From: Burkholderia cepacia
GTDB taxonomy: Bacteria; Pseudomonadota; Gammaproteobacteria; Burkholderiales; Burkholderiaceae
Direction: 5' to 3'
Assembly: GCF_029962485.1 (NCBI RefSeq)
Contig: NZ_CP073637.1
Coordinates: 2,170,001-2,234,000 of the forward strand
Length of the DNA: 64,000 bases
Shown in pieces: positions 7,860-16,398 of the stretch. The position numbers were made by a program, and so were the translations under genes. Below the pieces are notes generated by a model that worked only from the letters and a program-made list of their open reading frames with translations, did no database searches and had not been told where the DNA came from. Position 1 is the first letter of the stretch. Each line of letters begins with the position of its first letter.

Positions 7860-8387
7860 ATGGAATTCATCGACTCGATTAAGGCACGCATCCCCGACTA
7901 CGCGAAGGACATCCGCCTGAACCTCGACGGCACGATCTCGCGCTCGTCGCTCGAAGGCACCGACGCGGTTGGCGTCGCGCTGGCGGCCGCCATCGCGGCA
8001 AAGAGCCCGGTGCTCATCAAGACGATCCGCGAAGCCGGCGTCCTGTCGCCCGAAGAGACGAACGCCGTGCTGACGGCGGCCGCGCTGATGGGGATGAACA
8101 ACACCTGGTATCCGTATGTCGAAATGGCCGACGACGCCGACCTGAAGACGCAGCGCGCCGAGCTGCGGATGGGCGCGTATGCCACGCACGGCGGCGTCGA
8201 CAAGCGCAAGTTCGAGATGTACGCGCTCGCCGCGTCGATCGTCGGCAAGTGCCACTTCTGCGTGAAGTCGCACTATGCGCTGCTGAAGGACGAACAAGGG
8301 ATGACCGTCACGCAGCTGCGCGACGTCGGCCGCATCGCGTCGGTAATCAACGCCGCCGCGCAAGTGATCGCCGCCGAAGGCGAATAA
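7860..8387 (+). CDS. ahpD: Alkyl hydroperoxide reductase AhpD
   Basis: The 175-residue protein is an AhpD/CMD-family disulfide reductase that recycles AhpC. The active-site motif KCHFCVKSH gives C131, H132, C134 and H138, with the upstream acid E119, matching the proton-relay residues of mycobacterial AhpD. The start has a good ribosome site (AGGAGATATCA ATG). In mycobacteria, AhpD receives electrons from lipoamide through dihydrolipoamide succinyltransferase and Lpd. Such genes are not in this window. A strong terminator follows. Confidence 0.94.
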   Translation: MEFIDSIKARIPDYAKDIRLNLDGTISRSSLEGTDAVGVALAAAIAAKSPVLIKTIREAGVLSPEETNAVLTAAALMGMNNTWYPYVEMADDADLKTQRAELRMGAYATHGGVDKRKFEMYALAASIVGKCHFCVKSHYALLKDEQGMTVTQLRDVGRIASVINAAAQVIAAEGE

Positions 8388-8442
8388 GCGGTTGCGCCAC
8401 GCGAGCCGGCAGCGATGCCGGGAGCGACGCCCGCTTCAAACG

Positions 8443-8475
8443 AAAATGCCACGCTGATGCGTGGCATTTTTCATT
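8443..8475 (+). terminator. Terminator after ahpD
   Basis: A 12-base-pair stem, AAAATGCCACGC with GCGTGGCATTTT, closes a 4-base loop and runs into a T-rich tail. It lies between ahpD and the convergent ispF. Confidence 0.85.
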
Positions 8476-8523
8476 TCCGCGGGACGGCATGCGGCGCGAA
8501 CCGCGCGCCGCCACGAGCAACCA

Positions 8524-9009
8524 TCAGCCGCCCTGCTTCACCAGCAACGCGGCGGCCTGCGCCTCGATGCCTTCGCCGCGGCCGAGATAGCCGAGCTTCT
8601 CGTTGGTCTTCGCCTTCACGTTCACACGATCGAGCGGCAGCCCGAGATCGGCCGCGATGTTCGCGCGCATCCCGTCGATATGCGGCGCGAGCTTCGGCGC
8701 CTGGGCGATCACGGTGCTGTCGACGTTCTGGATCGTGAAACCCGCCGCCTTCACGCGCTCGGCGCACGCGCGCAGCAGCACGCGGCTGTCCGCGCCCTTG
8801 AACGCCGCGTCCGTGTCGGAGAAATGGCGGCCGATGTCGCCAAGCGCCGCCGCGCCGAACAGCGCGTCGGTGATCGCGTGCAGCAGCACGTCCGCGTCCG
8901 AGTGGCCGAGCAGGCCGCGCTCGTACGGAATCGTCACGCCACCGATGATGAGGGGGCGCCCTTCGACGAGCTGGTGCACGTCGTAGCCTTGTCCGATTCT
9001 GAAATCCAT
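8524..9009 (-). CDS. ispF: 2-C-methyl-D-erythritol 2,4-cyclodiphosphate synthase IspF
   Basis: IspF converts CDP-methylerythritol 2-phosphate to the cyclodiphosphate with loss of CMP, the fifth step of the MEP isoprenoid pathway. The 161-residue length is typical. Metal ligands D10, H12 and H44 are present ([16 protein letters not shown]), together with HSDADV and the C-terminal [16 protein letters not shown] block. The gene follows ispD by 28 bases on the same strand, the common IspD-IspF pair. Confidence 0.97.
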   Translation of the reverse strand: MDFRIGQGYDVHQLVEGRPLIIGGVTIPYERGLLGHSDADVLLHAITDALFGAAALGDIGRHFSDTDAAFKGADSRVLLRACAERVKAAGFTIQNVDSTVIAQAPKLAPHIDGMRANIAADLGLPLDRVNVKAKTNEKLGYLGRGEGIEAQAAALLVKQGG

Positions 9010-9037
9010 GCGTGTTCCGATTGAGATGGGGTGAAAG

Positions 9038-9748
9038 TCAGGAAGCGTTCGCGGGGCGCGCGAGGATCGCTTCCGCGAGCGCGAAATCTTCCGGGTACGT
9101 GACCTTGAAATTGCGCAGGCTGCCCTGCACGACGCGCGGCGTATGGCCGGCCCATTCGATCGCGCTCGCTTCGTCGGTCAGGTCGTGCCCTTCGCGCTGC
9201 GCGCGCAGGATCGCCTCGCGCAGCATGCCGATGCGGAACATCTGCGGCGTCTGCGCCTGCCACAGCGCGTCGCGCGACTCGGTGCGCGCGATCGCGTCGC
9301 CACCGGCCGGCACGCGCTTGAGCGTATCGGCCACCGGCAGTGCGACGATGCCGCCGACCGGGTCATCCTTCAGCGTCGCGACGAGGGTGCGGATCAGCTC
9401 AGGCGTAATGCCCGGGCGCGCCGCATCGTGCACGAGCACCCAGTCCTGGTCGGTCGCGCCGAATTCGGCAAGTTCGAGCAGCCCGTTCAGCACCGACGCC
9501 TGCCGCGAGCCGCCGCCGCAGCGGCGCACCGCGAAACGCAGGCCCGCGAAGCGGCGCGCGTCGAAATGGGAATCGTCGGGCGCGAGCACGACGAGCGTCT
9601 GCGCGAACTCGCTGCACGCGTCGAACGCGGCGAGCGTGTAGTGCAGCAGCGCGCGGCCGGCCAGCGTACGGTATTGCTTCGGCACGGCGGAGCCGGAACG
9701 GCTGCCCGTACCGGCACAGGGAATCAGGGCGAAAAGTCGGGGAGTCAC
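9038..9748 (-). CDS. ispD: MEP cytidylyltransferase IspD
   Basis: This 236-residue enzyme transfers CMP from CTP to 2-C-methyl-D-erythritol 4-phosphate. The glycine-rich nucleotide-binding loop [19 protein letters not shown] lies at residues 8-26, the conserved HDAARP motif is present, and [12 protein letters not shown] occurs towards the end. The gene is transcribed with ispF and is divergent from mfd across about 107 bases. Confidence 0.97.
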   Translation of the reverse strand: MTPRLFALIPCAGTGSRSGSAVPKQYRTLAGRALLHYTLAAFDACSEFAQTLVVLAPDDSHFDARRFAGLRFAVRRCGGGSRQASVLNGLLELAEFGATDQDWVLVHDAARPGITPELIRTLVATLKDDPVGGIVALPVADTLKRVPAGGDAIARTESRDALWQAQTPQMFRIGMLREAILRAQREGHDLTDEASAIEWAGHTPRVVQGSLRNFKVTYPEDFALAEAILARPANAS

Positions 9749-9855
9749 GAAGGGAAACGCCGGAAAGATGAAATCGAGAAGCGGATTTTATAATAGGTCT
9801 TTCGTCTCGACCGGCGCACCGCGATGCGCCCGTGCACGCCACCCCTGTCGTCCCT

Positions 9856-12800
9856 ATGCCAGATAACGCTTCCACCCCGTCCGCCTCGCCCGTTGCGCGC
9901 GTCAAACCCGGCCAGCGCTTTGCCTTCGACGGCACGCACGGCTCCGCCGACGCGCTCGCCATCGCCCGTTATCTCGCCGACAACCGCCAGGACGTGCCGC
10001 TCCTCGCGGTGATCTGCGCAAACGCGGTCGACGCGCAGCGGCTCTCGCAGGAAATCCGCTACTTTTCGCCCGATGCGCGCGTGCGCCTGCTGCCGGACTG
10101 GGAAACGCTGCCGTACGACACGTTCTCGCCGCACCAGGACCTCGTGTCCGAGCGGCTCGCGACGCTGCACGACCTCGGCGAGGGCCGCTGCGACATCCTG
10201 CTCGTGCCCGCGACCACCGCGCTGTACCGGATGCCGCCCGCCTCGTTCATGGCCGCGTACACGTTCGCGTTCGCGCAGGGCGAGCGGCTCGACGAGGCGA
10301 AGCTGAAGGCGCAGCTGACGCTGGCCGGCTACGAGCACGTGAGCCAGGTCGTGCGACCCGGCGAATACTGCGTGCGCGGCTCGCTGATCGACCTGTACCC
10401 GATGGGCTCGCCGCTGCCGTACCGGATCGACCTGTTCGACGACCAGGTCGACTCGATCCGCGCGTTCGACCCCGACACGCAGCGCAGCCTCTACCCGGTG
10501 CGCGACGTGCGCCTGCTGCCCGGCCGCGAATTCCCGTTCGACGAAGCCGCGCGCACGGCCTTCCGCAGCCGCTGGCGCGAAACCTTCGAAGGCGACCCCA
10601 GCCGCGCGCCGATCTACAAGGACATCGGCAACGGCGTGCCGTCGGCCGGCATCGAGTATTACCTGCCGCTGTTCTTCGACGAAACGGCCACGCTGTTCCA
10701 CTACCTGCCGCAGGACGCGCACCTCGTGTTCACCGGCGATCTCGAGGCGTCGATCCGCCGCTTCACGGCCGATACGAAGCAGCGCCACGCGTTCCTCGCG
10801 CACGATCGCGAGCGGCCGATCCTCGAGCCGCAGCGGCTGTTCCTGTCCGACGAGGATTTCTTCGCGTTCGCGAAGCCGTTCGCGCGCGTCGTGCTGCCCG
10901 CGCAGCCGGCCGGCGGCTGGGCGACCGCGCTGCCCGAGCTGACCGTCGACCGCCATGCGGACGATCCGCTCGCGTCGCTGCGTACCTTCGTCGAATCGTC
11001 GGGCAAGCGCGTGCTGCTGACCGTCGAATCGGCCGGCCGGCGCGAGACGATCCTGCAACTGCTCGCCGAGCATCACCTGCGCCCCGCGCCGAACGACCAC
11101 TTCGCGGGCTGGCTCGCGAGCGACGAACGTTTCGCGCTCGGCGTCGCGCCGCTCTCGAACGGCTTCGCGGTGCCGGGCGAAGGTTATGCGGTCGTCACCG
11201 AAACCGAGCTGTACGGCGCGCTCGGCCGCCGCGCGGGCCGCCGCCGGCAGGAACAGGCGAGCAACGTCGACGCGATGGTGCGCGACCTGTCGGAGTTGAA
11301 GGTCGGCGACCCGGTCGTCCATGCGCAGCACGGCATCGGCCGCTACATGGGCCTCGTGTCGATGGATCTCGGCGAAGGCGAGACCGAATTCCTGCATCTC
11401 GAATACTCGGGCGACAGCAAGCTCTACGTACCCGTCGCGCAACTGCACGTGATCTCGCGCTACAGCGGCGCCGACCCCGACAGCGCGCCGCTGCACGCAC
11501 TCGGTTCCGGCCAGTGGGAGCGCGCGAAGCGCAAGGCCGCGCAGCAGATCCGCGACACGGCCGCCGAGCTGCTGAACCTGTACGCGCGCCGCGCGGCCCG
11601 CGAAGGCCACGCGTTCTCGCTCGATCCGCGCGACTACGTGAAGTTCGCCGAAAGCTTCGGCTTCGAGGAAACGCCCGACCAGGCGGCAGCCATCGCGGCC
11701 GTGATCGGCGACATGACGAGCGGCAAGCCGATGGACCGCCTCGTGTGCGGCGACGTCGGCTTCGGCAAGACCGAGGTTGCGCTGCGCGCCGCGTTCATCG
11801 CGGTGCTGGGCGGCAAGCAAGTCGCGCTGCTGTCGCCCACCACGCTGCTCGCCGAGCAGCACACGCAGACCTTCGCCGACCGTTTCGCGGACTGGCCGGT
11901 GCGGATCGTCGAGCTGTCGCGCTTCAAGACCGCGAAGGAAGTGAGCGCGGCAATCGCGCAGATCAACGAAGGCAGCGTCGACATCGTGATCGGCACGCAC
12001 AAGCTGCTGTCCTCGGACGTGCAGTTCAAGCGGCTTGGCCTCGTGATCATCGACGAGGAACACCGCTTCGGCGTGCGCCAGAAGGAGGCGCTGAAGGCGC
12101 TGCGCGCGGAAGTCGACGTGCTGACGCTCACCGCGACGCCGATCCCGCGTACGCTCGGGATGGCGCTCGAAGGGCTGCGCGATTTTTCGGTCATCGCGAC
12201 CGCGCCGCAGAAGCGGCTCGCGATCAAGACTTTCGTGCGCCGCGAGGAAGAAAGCGTGATCCGCGAGGCGATGCTGCGCGAGCTGAAGCGCGGCGGCCAG
12301 GTGTACTTCCTGCACAACGAGGTCGAGACGATCGAGAACCGCAAGGCAATGCTCGAGGCGCTCGTGCCGGAGGCACGCATCGTGATCGCGCACGGCCAGA
12401 TGCACGAGCGCGAACTCGAACGCGTGATGCGCGATTTCGTCGCGCAGCGCGCGAACGTGCTGCTGTGCACGACCATCATCGAGACCGGCATCGACGTGCC
12501 GAGCGCGAACACGATCATCATGCACCGCTCGGACAAGTTCGGCCTCGCGCAGCTGCACCAGCTGCGCGGTCGCGTCGGCCGCTCGCACCATCAGGCGTAT
12601 GCCTACCTGCTGGTCCACGATCCGCAGTCGCTGACCAAGCAGGCGCAGCGCCGGCTCGAAGCGATCCAGCAGATGGAGGAACTCGGTTCCGGCTTCTATC
12701 TCGCGATGCACGACCTCGAGATCCGCGGCACCGGCGAAGTGCTCGGCGACAAGCAGTCGGGCGAAATCCACGAGATCGGCTTCCAGCTCTACACGGACAT

Positions 12801-13326
12801 GCTGAACGACGCGGTGAAGGCGTTGAAGAACGGCAAGGAGCCCGACCTCACCGCCCCGCTCGCCGCGACGACGGAAATCAACCTGCATGCGCCCGCGATC
12901 CTGCCGGCCGACTACTGCGCGGACGTGCAGGAGCGGCTGTCGCTGTACAAGCGGCTCGCGAACTGCGAGCACGGCGACGCGATCGACGGCATCCAGGAGG
13001 AACTGATCGACCGCTTCGGCAAGCTGCCGCCGCAGGCGCACGCGCTCGTCGAGACGCACCGGCTTCGGATCGCCGCGAAGCCGCTCGGCATCGTGAAGAT
13101 CGACGCGAGCGAGGTCGCGATCGGGCTGCAGTTCGAGCCGAATCCTCCGATCGATCCGATGCGGATCATCGAGATGGTGCAGAAGCACCGGCACATCAAG
13201 CTCGCGGGCCAGGACAAGCTGCGCATCGAAACGCGCTCGCCCGATCTCGCGATCCGCGTGTCGACGATCAAGGAAACGCTGCGCGCGCTGGCCCCGAAAC
13301 AGGGGGCGGCCACCGCGGCGCGCTGA
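9856..13326 (+). CDS. mfd: Transcription-repair coupling factor Mfd
   Basis: The 1156-residue translocase removes RNA polymerase stalled at lesions and recruits UvrA. It contains the N-terminal UvrB-like region (LLPDWETLPYDTFSPHQDLVSERL), the CarD-like RNA polymerase interaction domain (KVGDPVVHAQHGIGRYMGL), and the helicase core with Walker A DVGFGKTEVA, DEEH box IIDEEHRFG and motif VI QLRGRVGRS. The C-terminal TRCF domain follows. ATG 9856 (MPDNAST) is preferred. A GTG eight codons upstream (9832) is in frame but less likely. Confidence 0.96.
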   Translation: MPDNASTPSASPVARVKPGQRFAFDGTHGSADALAIARYLADNRQDVPLLAVICANAVDAQRLSQEIRYFSPDARVRLLPDWETLPYDTFSPHQDLVSERLATLHDLGEGRCDILLVPATTALYRMPPASFMAAYTFAFAQGERLDEAKLKAQLTLAGYEHVSQVVRPGEYCVRGSLIDLYPMGSPLPYRIDLFDDQVDSIRAFDPDTQRSLYPVRDVRLLPGREFPFDEAARTAFRSRWRETFEGDPSRAPIYKDIGNGVPSAGIEYYLPLFFDETATLFHYLPQDAHLVFTGDLEASIRRFTADTKQRHAFLAHDRERPILEPQRLFLSDEDFFAFAKPFARVVLPAQPAGGWATALPELTVDRHADDPLASLRTFVESSGKRVLLTVESAGRRETILQLLAEHHLRPAPNDHFAGWLASDERFALGVAPLSNGFAVPGEGYAVVTETELYGALGRRAGRRRQEQASNVDAMVRDLSELKVGDPVVHAQHGIGRYMGLVSMDLGEGETEFLHLEYSGDSKLYVPVAQLHVISRYSGADPDSAPLHALGSGQWERAKRKAAQQIRDTAAELLNLYARRAAREGHAFSLDPRDYVKFAESFGFEETPDQAAAIAAVIGDMTSGKPMDRLVCGDVGFGKTEVALRAAFIAVLGGKQVALLSPTTLLAEQHTQTFADRFADWPVRIVELSRFKTAKEVSAAIAQINEGSVDIVIGTHKLLSSDVQFKRLGLVIIDEEHRFGVRQKEALKALRAEVDVLTLTATPIPRTLGMALEGLRDFSVIATAPQKRLAIKTFVRREEESVIREAMLRELKRGGQVYFLHNEVETIENRKAMLEALVPEARIVIAHGQMHERELERVMRDFVAQRANVLLCTTIIETGIDVPSANTIIMHRSDKFGLAQLHQLRGRVGRSHHQAYAYLLVHDPQSLTKQAQRRLEAIQQMEELGSGFYLAMHDLEIRGTGEVLGDKQSGEIHEIGFQLYTDMLNDAVKALKNGKEPDLTAPLAATTEINLHAPAILPADYCADVQERLSLYKRLANCEHGDAIDGIQEELIDRFGKLPPQAHALVETHRLRIAAKPLGIVKIDASEVAIGLQFEPNPPIDPMRIIEMVQKHRHIKLAGQDKLRIETRSPDLAIRVSTIKETLRALAPKQGAATAAR

Positions 13327-13430
13327 CGCGATACCGACGGGCGCGACGTTGCTGCACCGCATCGCGCCCGACGAAGGCGGGCCGGCGCGTTTTTGAGTAT
13401 GATTTCCCATTCATCAGACGGAGTTTTGCC

Positions 13431-14651
13431 ATGTCCACTCTCGACGCGTCGGCGCCGTCCGCCGCAACCCAAGGCGACGAATCGCTCGTCAGCCTGCCGT
13501 GGGTCAAGCAACTGGTGTCGATGGACACGACGAGCCGCGTGCCGAACCTCGGCCTGATCGAAACGGTGCGCGACGCACTCGCCGCGAAGGGCATTGCCTC
13601 GACGATCACGCACGATCCGCGCGAAGGCTGGGCGAACCTGTTCGCCACCGTACCCGCGCACGACGGCTCGACCAACGGCGGCATCGTGCTGTCGGGGCAT
13701 ACCGACGTCGTGCCGGTCGATGGCCAGCAATGGGACAGCAACCCGTTCGCGCCGGAAATCCGCGACGGCCGCCTGTACGGCCGCGGCACCTGCGACATGA
13801 AGGGCTTCATCGGCACGGCGCTCGCGCTGCTGCCCGAGATGCAGGCGACGAAGCTCGCGAAGCCGATCCATTTCGCGCTGTCCTACGACGAGGAAATCGG
13901 CTGTGCGGGCGCACCGCTGATGATCGCCGATCTCGTCAAGCGCGGCGTGCAGCCGTCGGGCTGCATCGTCGGCGAGCCGACCAGCATGCGGCCGATCATC
14001 GCGCACAAGGGCATCAATGCGTACCGCTGCTGCGTGCGCGGCCACGCGGCGCATTCGTCGCTGACGCCGAAGGGGCTCAACGCGATCGAATATGCGGCGC
14101 GCCTCATCTGCCATATCCGCGACATCGCCGAGCGCTTCCGCGCCGAAGGCCCGTTCGACGAACTGTACGACGTACCGTTCACCACCGCGCAGACGAGCAC
14201 GATCCAGGGCGGCAACGCGATCAACACGGTGCCGGCCGAGTGCCGCTTCGACTTCGAATTCCGTAACCTGCCGACGCTCGATCCCGAGCAGATCTTCACG
14301 CGCATCGAAGCGTATGCGCAGGAAACGCTGCTGCCGCAGATGTTGCGCGAGCATCCGAATGCCGCGATCGAGTTCTCGAAGATCGCCGCGGCACCCGGCC
14401 TCGACGCGACCGAACAGGCCGCGATCACGCAGCTCGTGCGCGCGCTGACGGCCGACCAGGACAAGCGCAAGGTCGCGTACGGCACCGAGGCCGGCCTGTT
14501 CGAACGCGCGGGTATCCCGAGCGTCGTGTGCGGGCCCGGCAACATCGAGCAGGCGCACAAGCCGAACGAGTATGTCGAGCTCGCGCAGCTCGCCGGCTGC
14601 GAGCAGTTCCTGCGCAAGTTCATCCGCAGCATGTCGGTCGACGCGCACTGA
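13431..14651 (+). CDS. argE: Acetylornithine deacetylase ArgE
   Basis: This 406-residue M20-family zinc deacylase releases ornithine from N-acetylornithine in arginine synthesis. The metal-site blocks are LSGHTDVVPVDG, GRGTCDMKGF and the general-base motif SYDEEIGCAG, followed by the lid/dimerisation domain (INAYRCCVRGHAAHSS) and the late histidine in NIEQAHKPNEYV. It lies after mfd with its own ATG at 13431. A related M20 amidohydrolase specificity cannot be excluded from sequence alone, but the match to ArgE is close. Confidence 0.9.
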   Translation: MSTLDASAPSAATQGDESLVSLPWVKQLVSMDTTSRVPNLGLIETVRDALAAKGIASTITHDPREGWANLFATVPAHDGSTNGGIVLSGHTDVVPVDGQQWDSNPFAPEIRDGRLYGRGTCDMKGFIGTALALLPEMQATKLAKPIHFALSYDEEIGCAGAPLMIADLVKRGVQPSGCIVGEPTSMRPIIAHKGINAYRCCVRGHAAHSSLTPKGLNAIEYAARLICHIRDIAERFRAEGPFDELYDVPFTTAQTSTIQGGNAINTVPAECRFDFEFRNLPTLDPEQIFTRIEAYAQETLLPQMLREHPNAAIEFSKIAAAPGLDATEQAAITQLVRALTADQDKRKVAYGTEAGLFERAGIPSVVCGPGNIEQAHKPNEYVELAQLAGCEQFLRKFIRSMSVDAH

Positions 14652-14711
14652 CTGCCTCCCGCCACGCCGGCCCGCGTGAGCGGGCCGGCCCACTCCGCCA
14701 CCCGCCACGTC

Positions 14712-15731
14712 ATGTCGACTGAACAACAGGGCACCGCCCATACGACGATCGACGGCGAGCCGATTCCGACGCTCGACGAAATCGCCGCGCAGCATTTCGC
14801 TTTGTCGCCGTGGGTCGCGCGCACGCCCGTGTTCGAGCGCGCCGACCTGCCGTCCCTCGAGGGCACGCACGTCAACTTCAAGTTCGAGCTGCTGCAGGAG
14901 AGCGGCAGCTTCAAGGCGCGCGGCGCGTTCACGCACCTGCTCGCGCTCGACGAGGCGCGCAAGAACGCGGGCGTCACCTGCGTGTCGGCCGGCAATCACG
15001 CGGCGGCCGTCGCGTATGCGGCGATGCGGCTCGGCAGCAGCGCGAAGGTCGTGATGTTCCACACCGCGAGCCCGACGCGCATCGCGCAGTGCAAGCAGTA
15101 CCGTGCGGAAGTCGTGCTCGCGGGCAGCGCGTCGCAGGCATTCGATCTCGTGCGGCGCATCGAGGCCGAGGAAGGCCGCTTCTTCATCCATCCGTTCAAC
15201 GGCTATCACACGATCCTCGGCACCGCGACGCTCGGCTACGAATGGGCGACGCAGACGCCCGACCTCGACGCGGTGATCGTGCCGATCGGCGGCGGCGGGC
15301 TCGCGGCCGGCATGGCGACCGCGCTGCGGCTCGCGAATCCGCGCGTGCACGTGTACGGCGTCGAACCGGAAGGCGCGGACGCGATGAGCCGCAGCTTTGC
15401 GGCGAACCACACGATCAAGATGAGCGCGATGCAGACCATCGCCGATTCGCTGATGGCGCCGCATACCGAGGAATACAGCTACCAGCTGTGCCGGCGCCAC
15501 GTCGACCGCATCGTCACCGTGTCCGACGACGCGCTGCGCGCCGCGATGCTGTTCCTGTTCTCGCACCTGAAGCTGTCGGTCGAGCCGGCCTGCGCGGCTG
15601 CGCTCGCCGCGCTGCTCGGCCCGCTGCGCGAAACGCTGCAGGGCAAGCGCGTCGGCGTGCTGCTGTCGGGCACGAACACCGATCCCGGCACGCTCGGCAT
15701 GCATCTCGCACACGCGAAACTGCAGCACTGA
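14712..15731 (+). CDS. Threonine dehydratase-like PLP enzyme
   Basis: The 339-residue fold-type II PLP enzyme carries the Schiff-base lysine K68 in ESGSFKARGAF, the substrate loop SAGNHAAAVA and the phosphate-binding GGGGLAAG. There is no C-terminal ACT-like regulatory domain, so it resembles catabolic threonine/serine dehydratases (TdcB type) rather than the isoleucine-regulated biosynthetic IlvA. A related serine racemase or hydroxyaspartate dehydratase activity is possible. The start is ATG 14712 (MSTEQQ). An earlier in-frame start at 14676 adds residues unlike the family. It follows argE by 60 bases. Confidence 0.82.
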   Translation: MSTEQQGTAHTTIDGEPIPTLDEIAAQHFALSPWVARTPVFERADLPSLEGTHVNFKFELLQESGSFKARGAFTHLLALDEARKNAGVTCVSAGNHAAAVAYAAMRLGSSAKVVMFHTASPTRIAQCKQYRAEVVLAGSASQAFDLVRRIEAEEGRFFIHPFNGYHTILGTATLGYEWATQTPDLDAVIVPIGGGGLAAGMATALRLANPRVHVYGVEPEGADAMSRSFAANHTIKMSAMQTIADSLMAPHTEEYSYQLCRRHVDRIVTVSDDALRAAMLFLFSHLKLSVEPACAAALAALLGPLRETLQGKRVGVLLSGTNTDPGTLGMHLAHAKLQH

Positions 15732-15761
15732 CCCTACATCGGGCACCAACGGACCAACCTA

Positions 15762-15802
15762 GGGTTATCCCCAGATTATGTTGACAGCCCTGTTGATAAC
15801 CC
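15762..15802. repeat. Inverted repeat with DnaA-box-like ends
   Basis: GGGTTATC (15762-15769) and GATAACCC (15795-15802) are perfect inverted arms. Inside are TTATCCCCA (15765-15773) and TGTTGATAA (15791-15799, reverse TTATCAACA), both near the DnaA box TTATnCACA. The element sits between the dehydratase-like gene and the lipoprotein gene and could simply be an mRNA hairpin. Confidence 0.35.
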
Positions 15803-15876
15803 GCCGGACAAGCACGCAAGTGGTTGAGCGCGCAGCGTTTTGCGCGCGCGAAGGTCGATCGTCACGAAATGGGCAG

Positions 15877-16311
15877 ATGCGGCCGCTGGCCGCATGCGCG
15901 ATGGCGCTCGCGCTGCTCGCCGGTTGCGCGACGGCACCCTCGCCCGTCGTCAACGCGCAACCTGCGTCCTGCACGCAACCGGGCGAAAGCCGCATGCTGC
16001 AGGCCGACCTGCTGTTCGGGCGCGACATCACCGGGCGCGGCCCCGTCACCGATGCGGAACGCGCGGCGTTTCTCGCCGACACCGTCACGCCGCGCTTCCC
16101 CGACGGCCTCACCTACTGGGACACGCATGGCCAGTGGCGCGACCGCGCAACCGGTGCGATCACGCGCGAAGACAGCTTCGTGATCCGTATCATTGCCGAC
16201 GATACACCCGACACGCACACGCGGCTCACCGCAATCCGGCAAACATACATGCAGCGCTTCCATCAGCAATCGGTCGGCATGACGGTCGCGCCGGCCTGCG
16301 CGTCGTTCTGA
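15877..16311 (+). CDS. DUF3574 family lipoprotein
   Basis: The chosen ATG at 15877 opens a lipoprotein signal (MRPLAACAMALALLAGCATAPS) with lipobox LAGC and acylation cysteine at about residue 17. The mature part of about 128 residues matches DUF3574, with LQADLLFGRDITGRG, FPDGLTYWDTHGQW and FVIRIIADD. Length (144 residues) suits the family. Function is unknown. A longer in-frame start at 15778 would bury the lipobox and is not favoured. The gene is convergent with the PBP gene. Confidence 0.8.
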   Translation: MRPLAACAMALALLAGCATAPSPVVNAQPASCTQPGESRMLQADLLFGRDITGRGPVTDAERAAFLADTVTPRFPDGLTYWDTHGQWRDRATGAITREDSFVIRIIADDTPDTHTRLTAIRQTYMQRFHQQSVGMTVAPACASF

Positions 16312-16342
16312 TTCACCCTCTCCTGCTGCCGGCGATTCACGC

Positions 16343-16372
16343 AAAAAAAAACGGGCGCCCTAAGGCGCCCGT
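16343..16372 (-). terminator. Terminator of the class A PBP gene
   Basis: ACGGGCGCC pairs with GGCGCCCGT. Read on the minus strand, the stem is followed by an uninterrupted run of nine T, a strong leftward terminator just after the PBP stop codon. Confidence 0.85.
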
Positions 16373-16398
16373 CTCTTGTCTGAAGAACAGCGTACCGC

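Noticed and set aside
9745..13410. 1221-codon minus-strand frame opposite mfd
   Set aside because: It mirrors the high-GC third-position pattern of mfd, and its product is R/H/V-rich low-complexity sequence. Mfd motifs on the plus strand are unmistakable.
11514..13430. Plus-strand frame running out of mfd into argE
   Set aside because: The first 600 codons are a shifted reading of mfd. Only the part from 13431 is the real ArgE.
12912..15749. 945-codon minus-strand frame
   Set aside because: It is antisense to mfd, argE and the dehydratase-like gene, with no recognisable motif.
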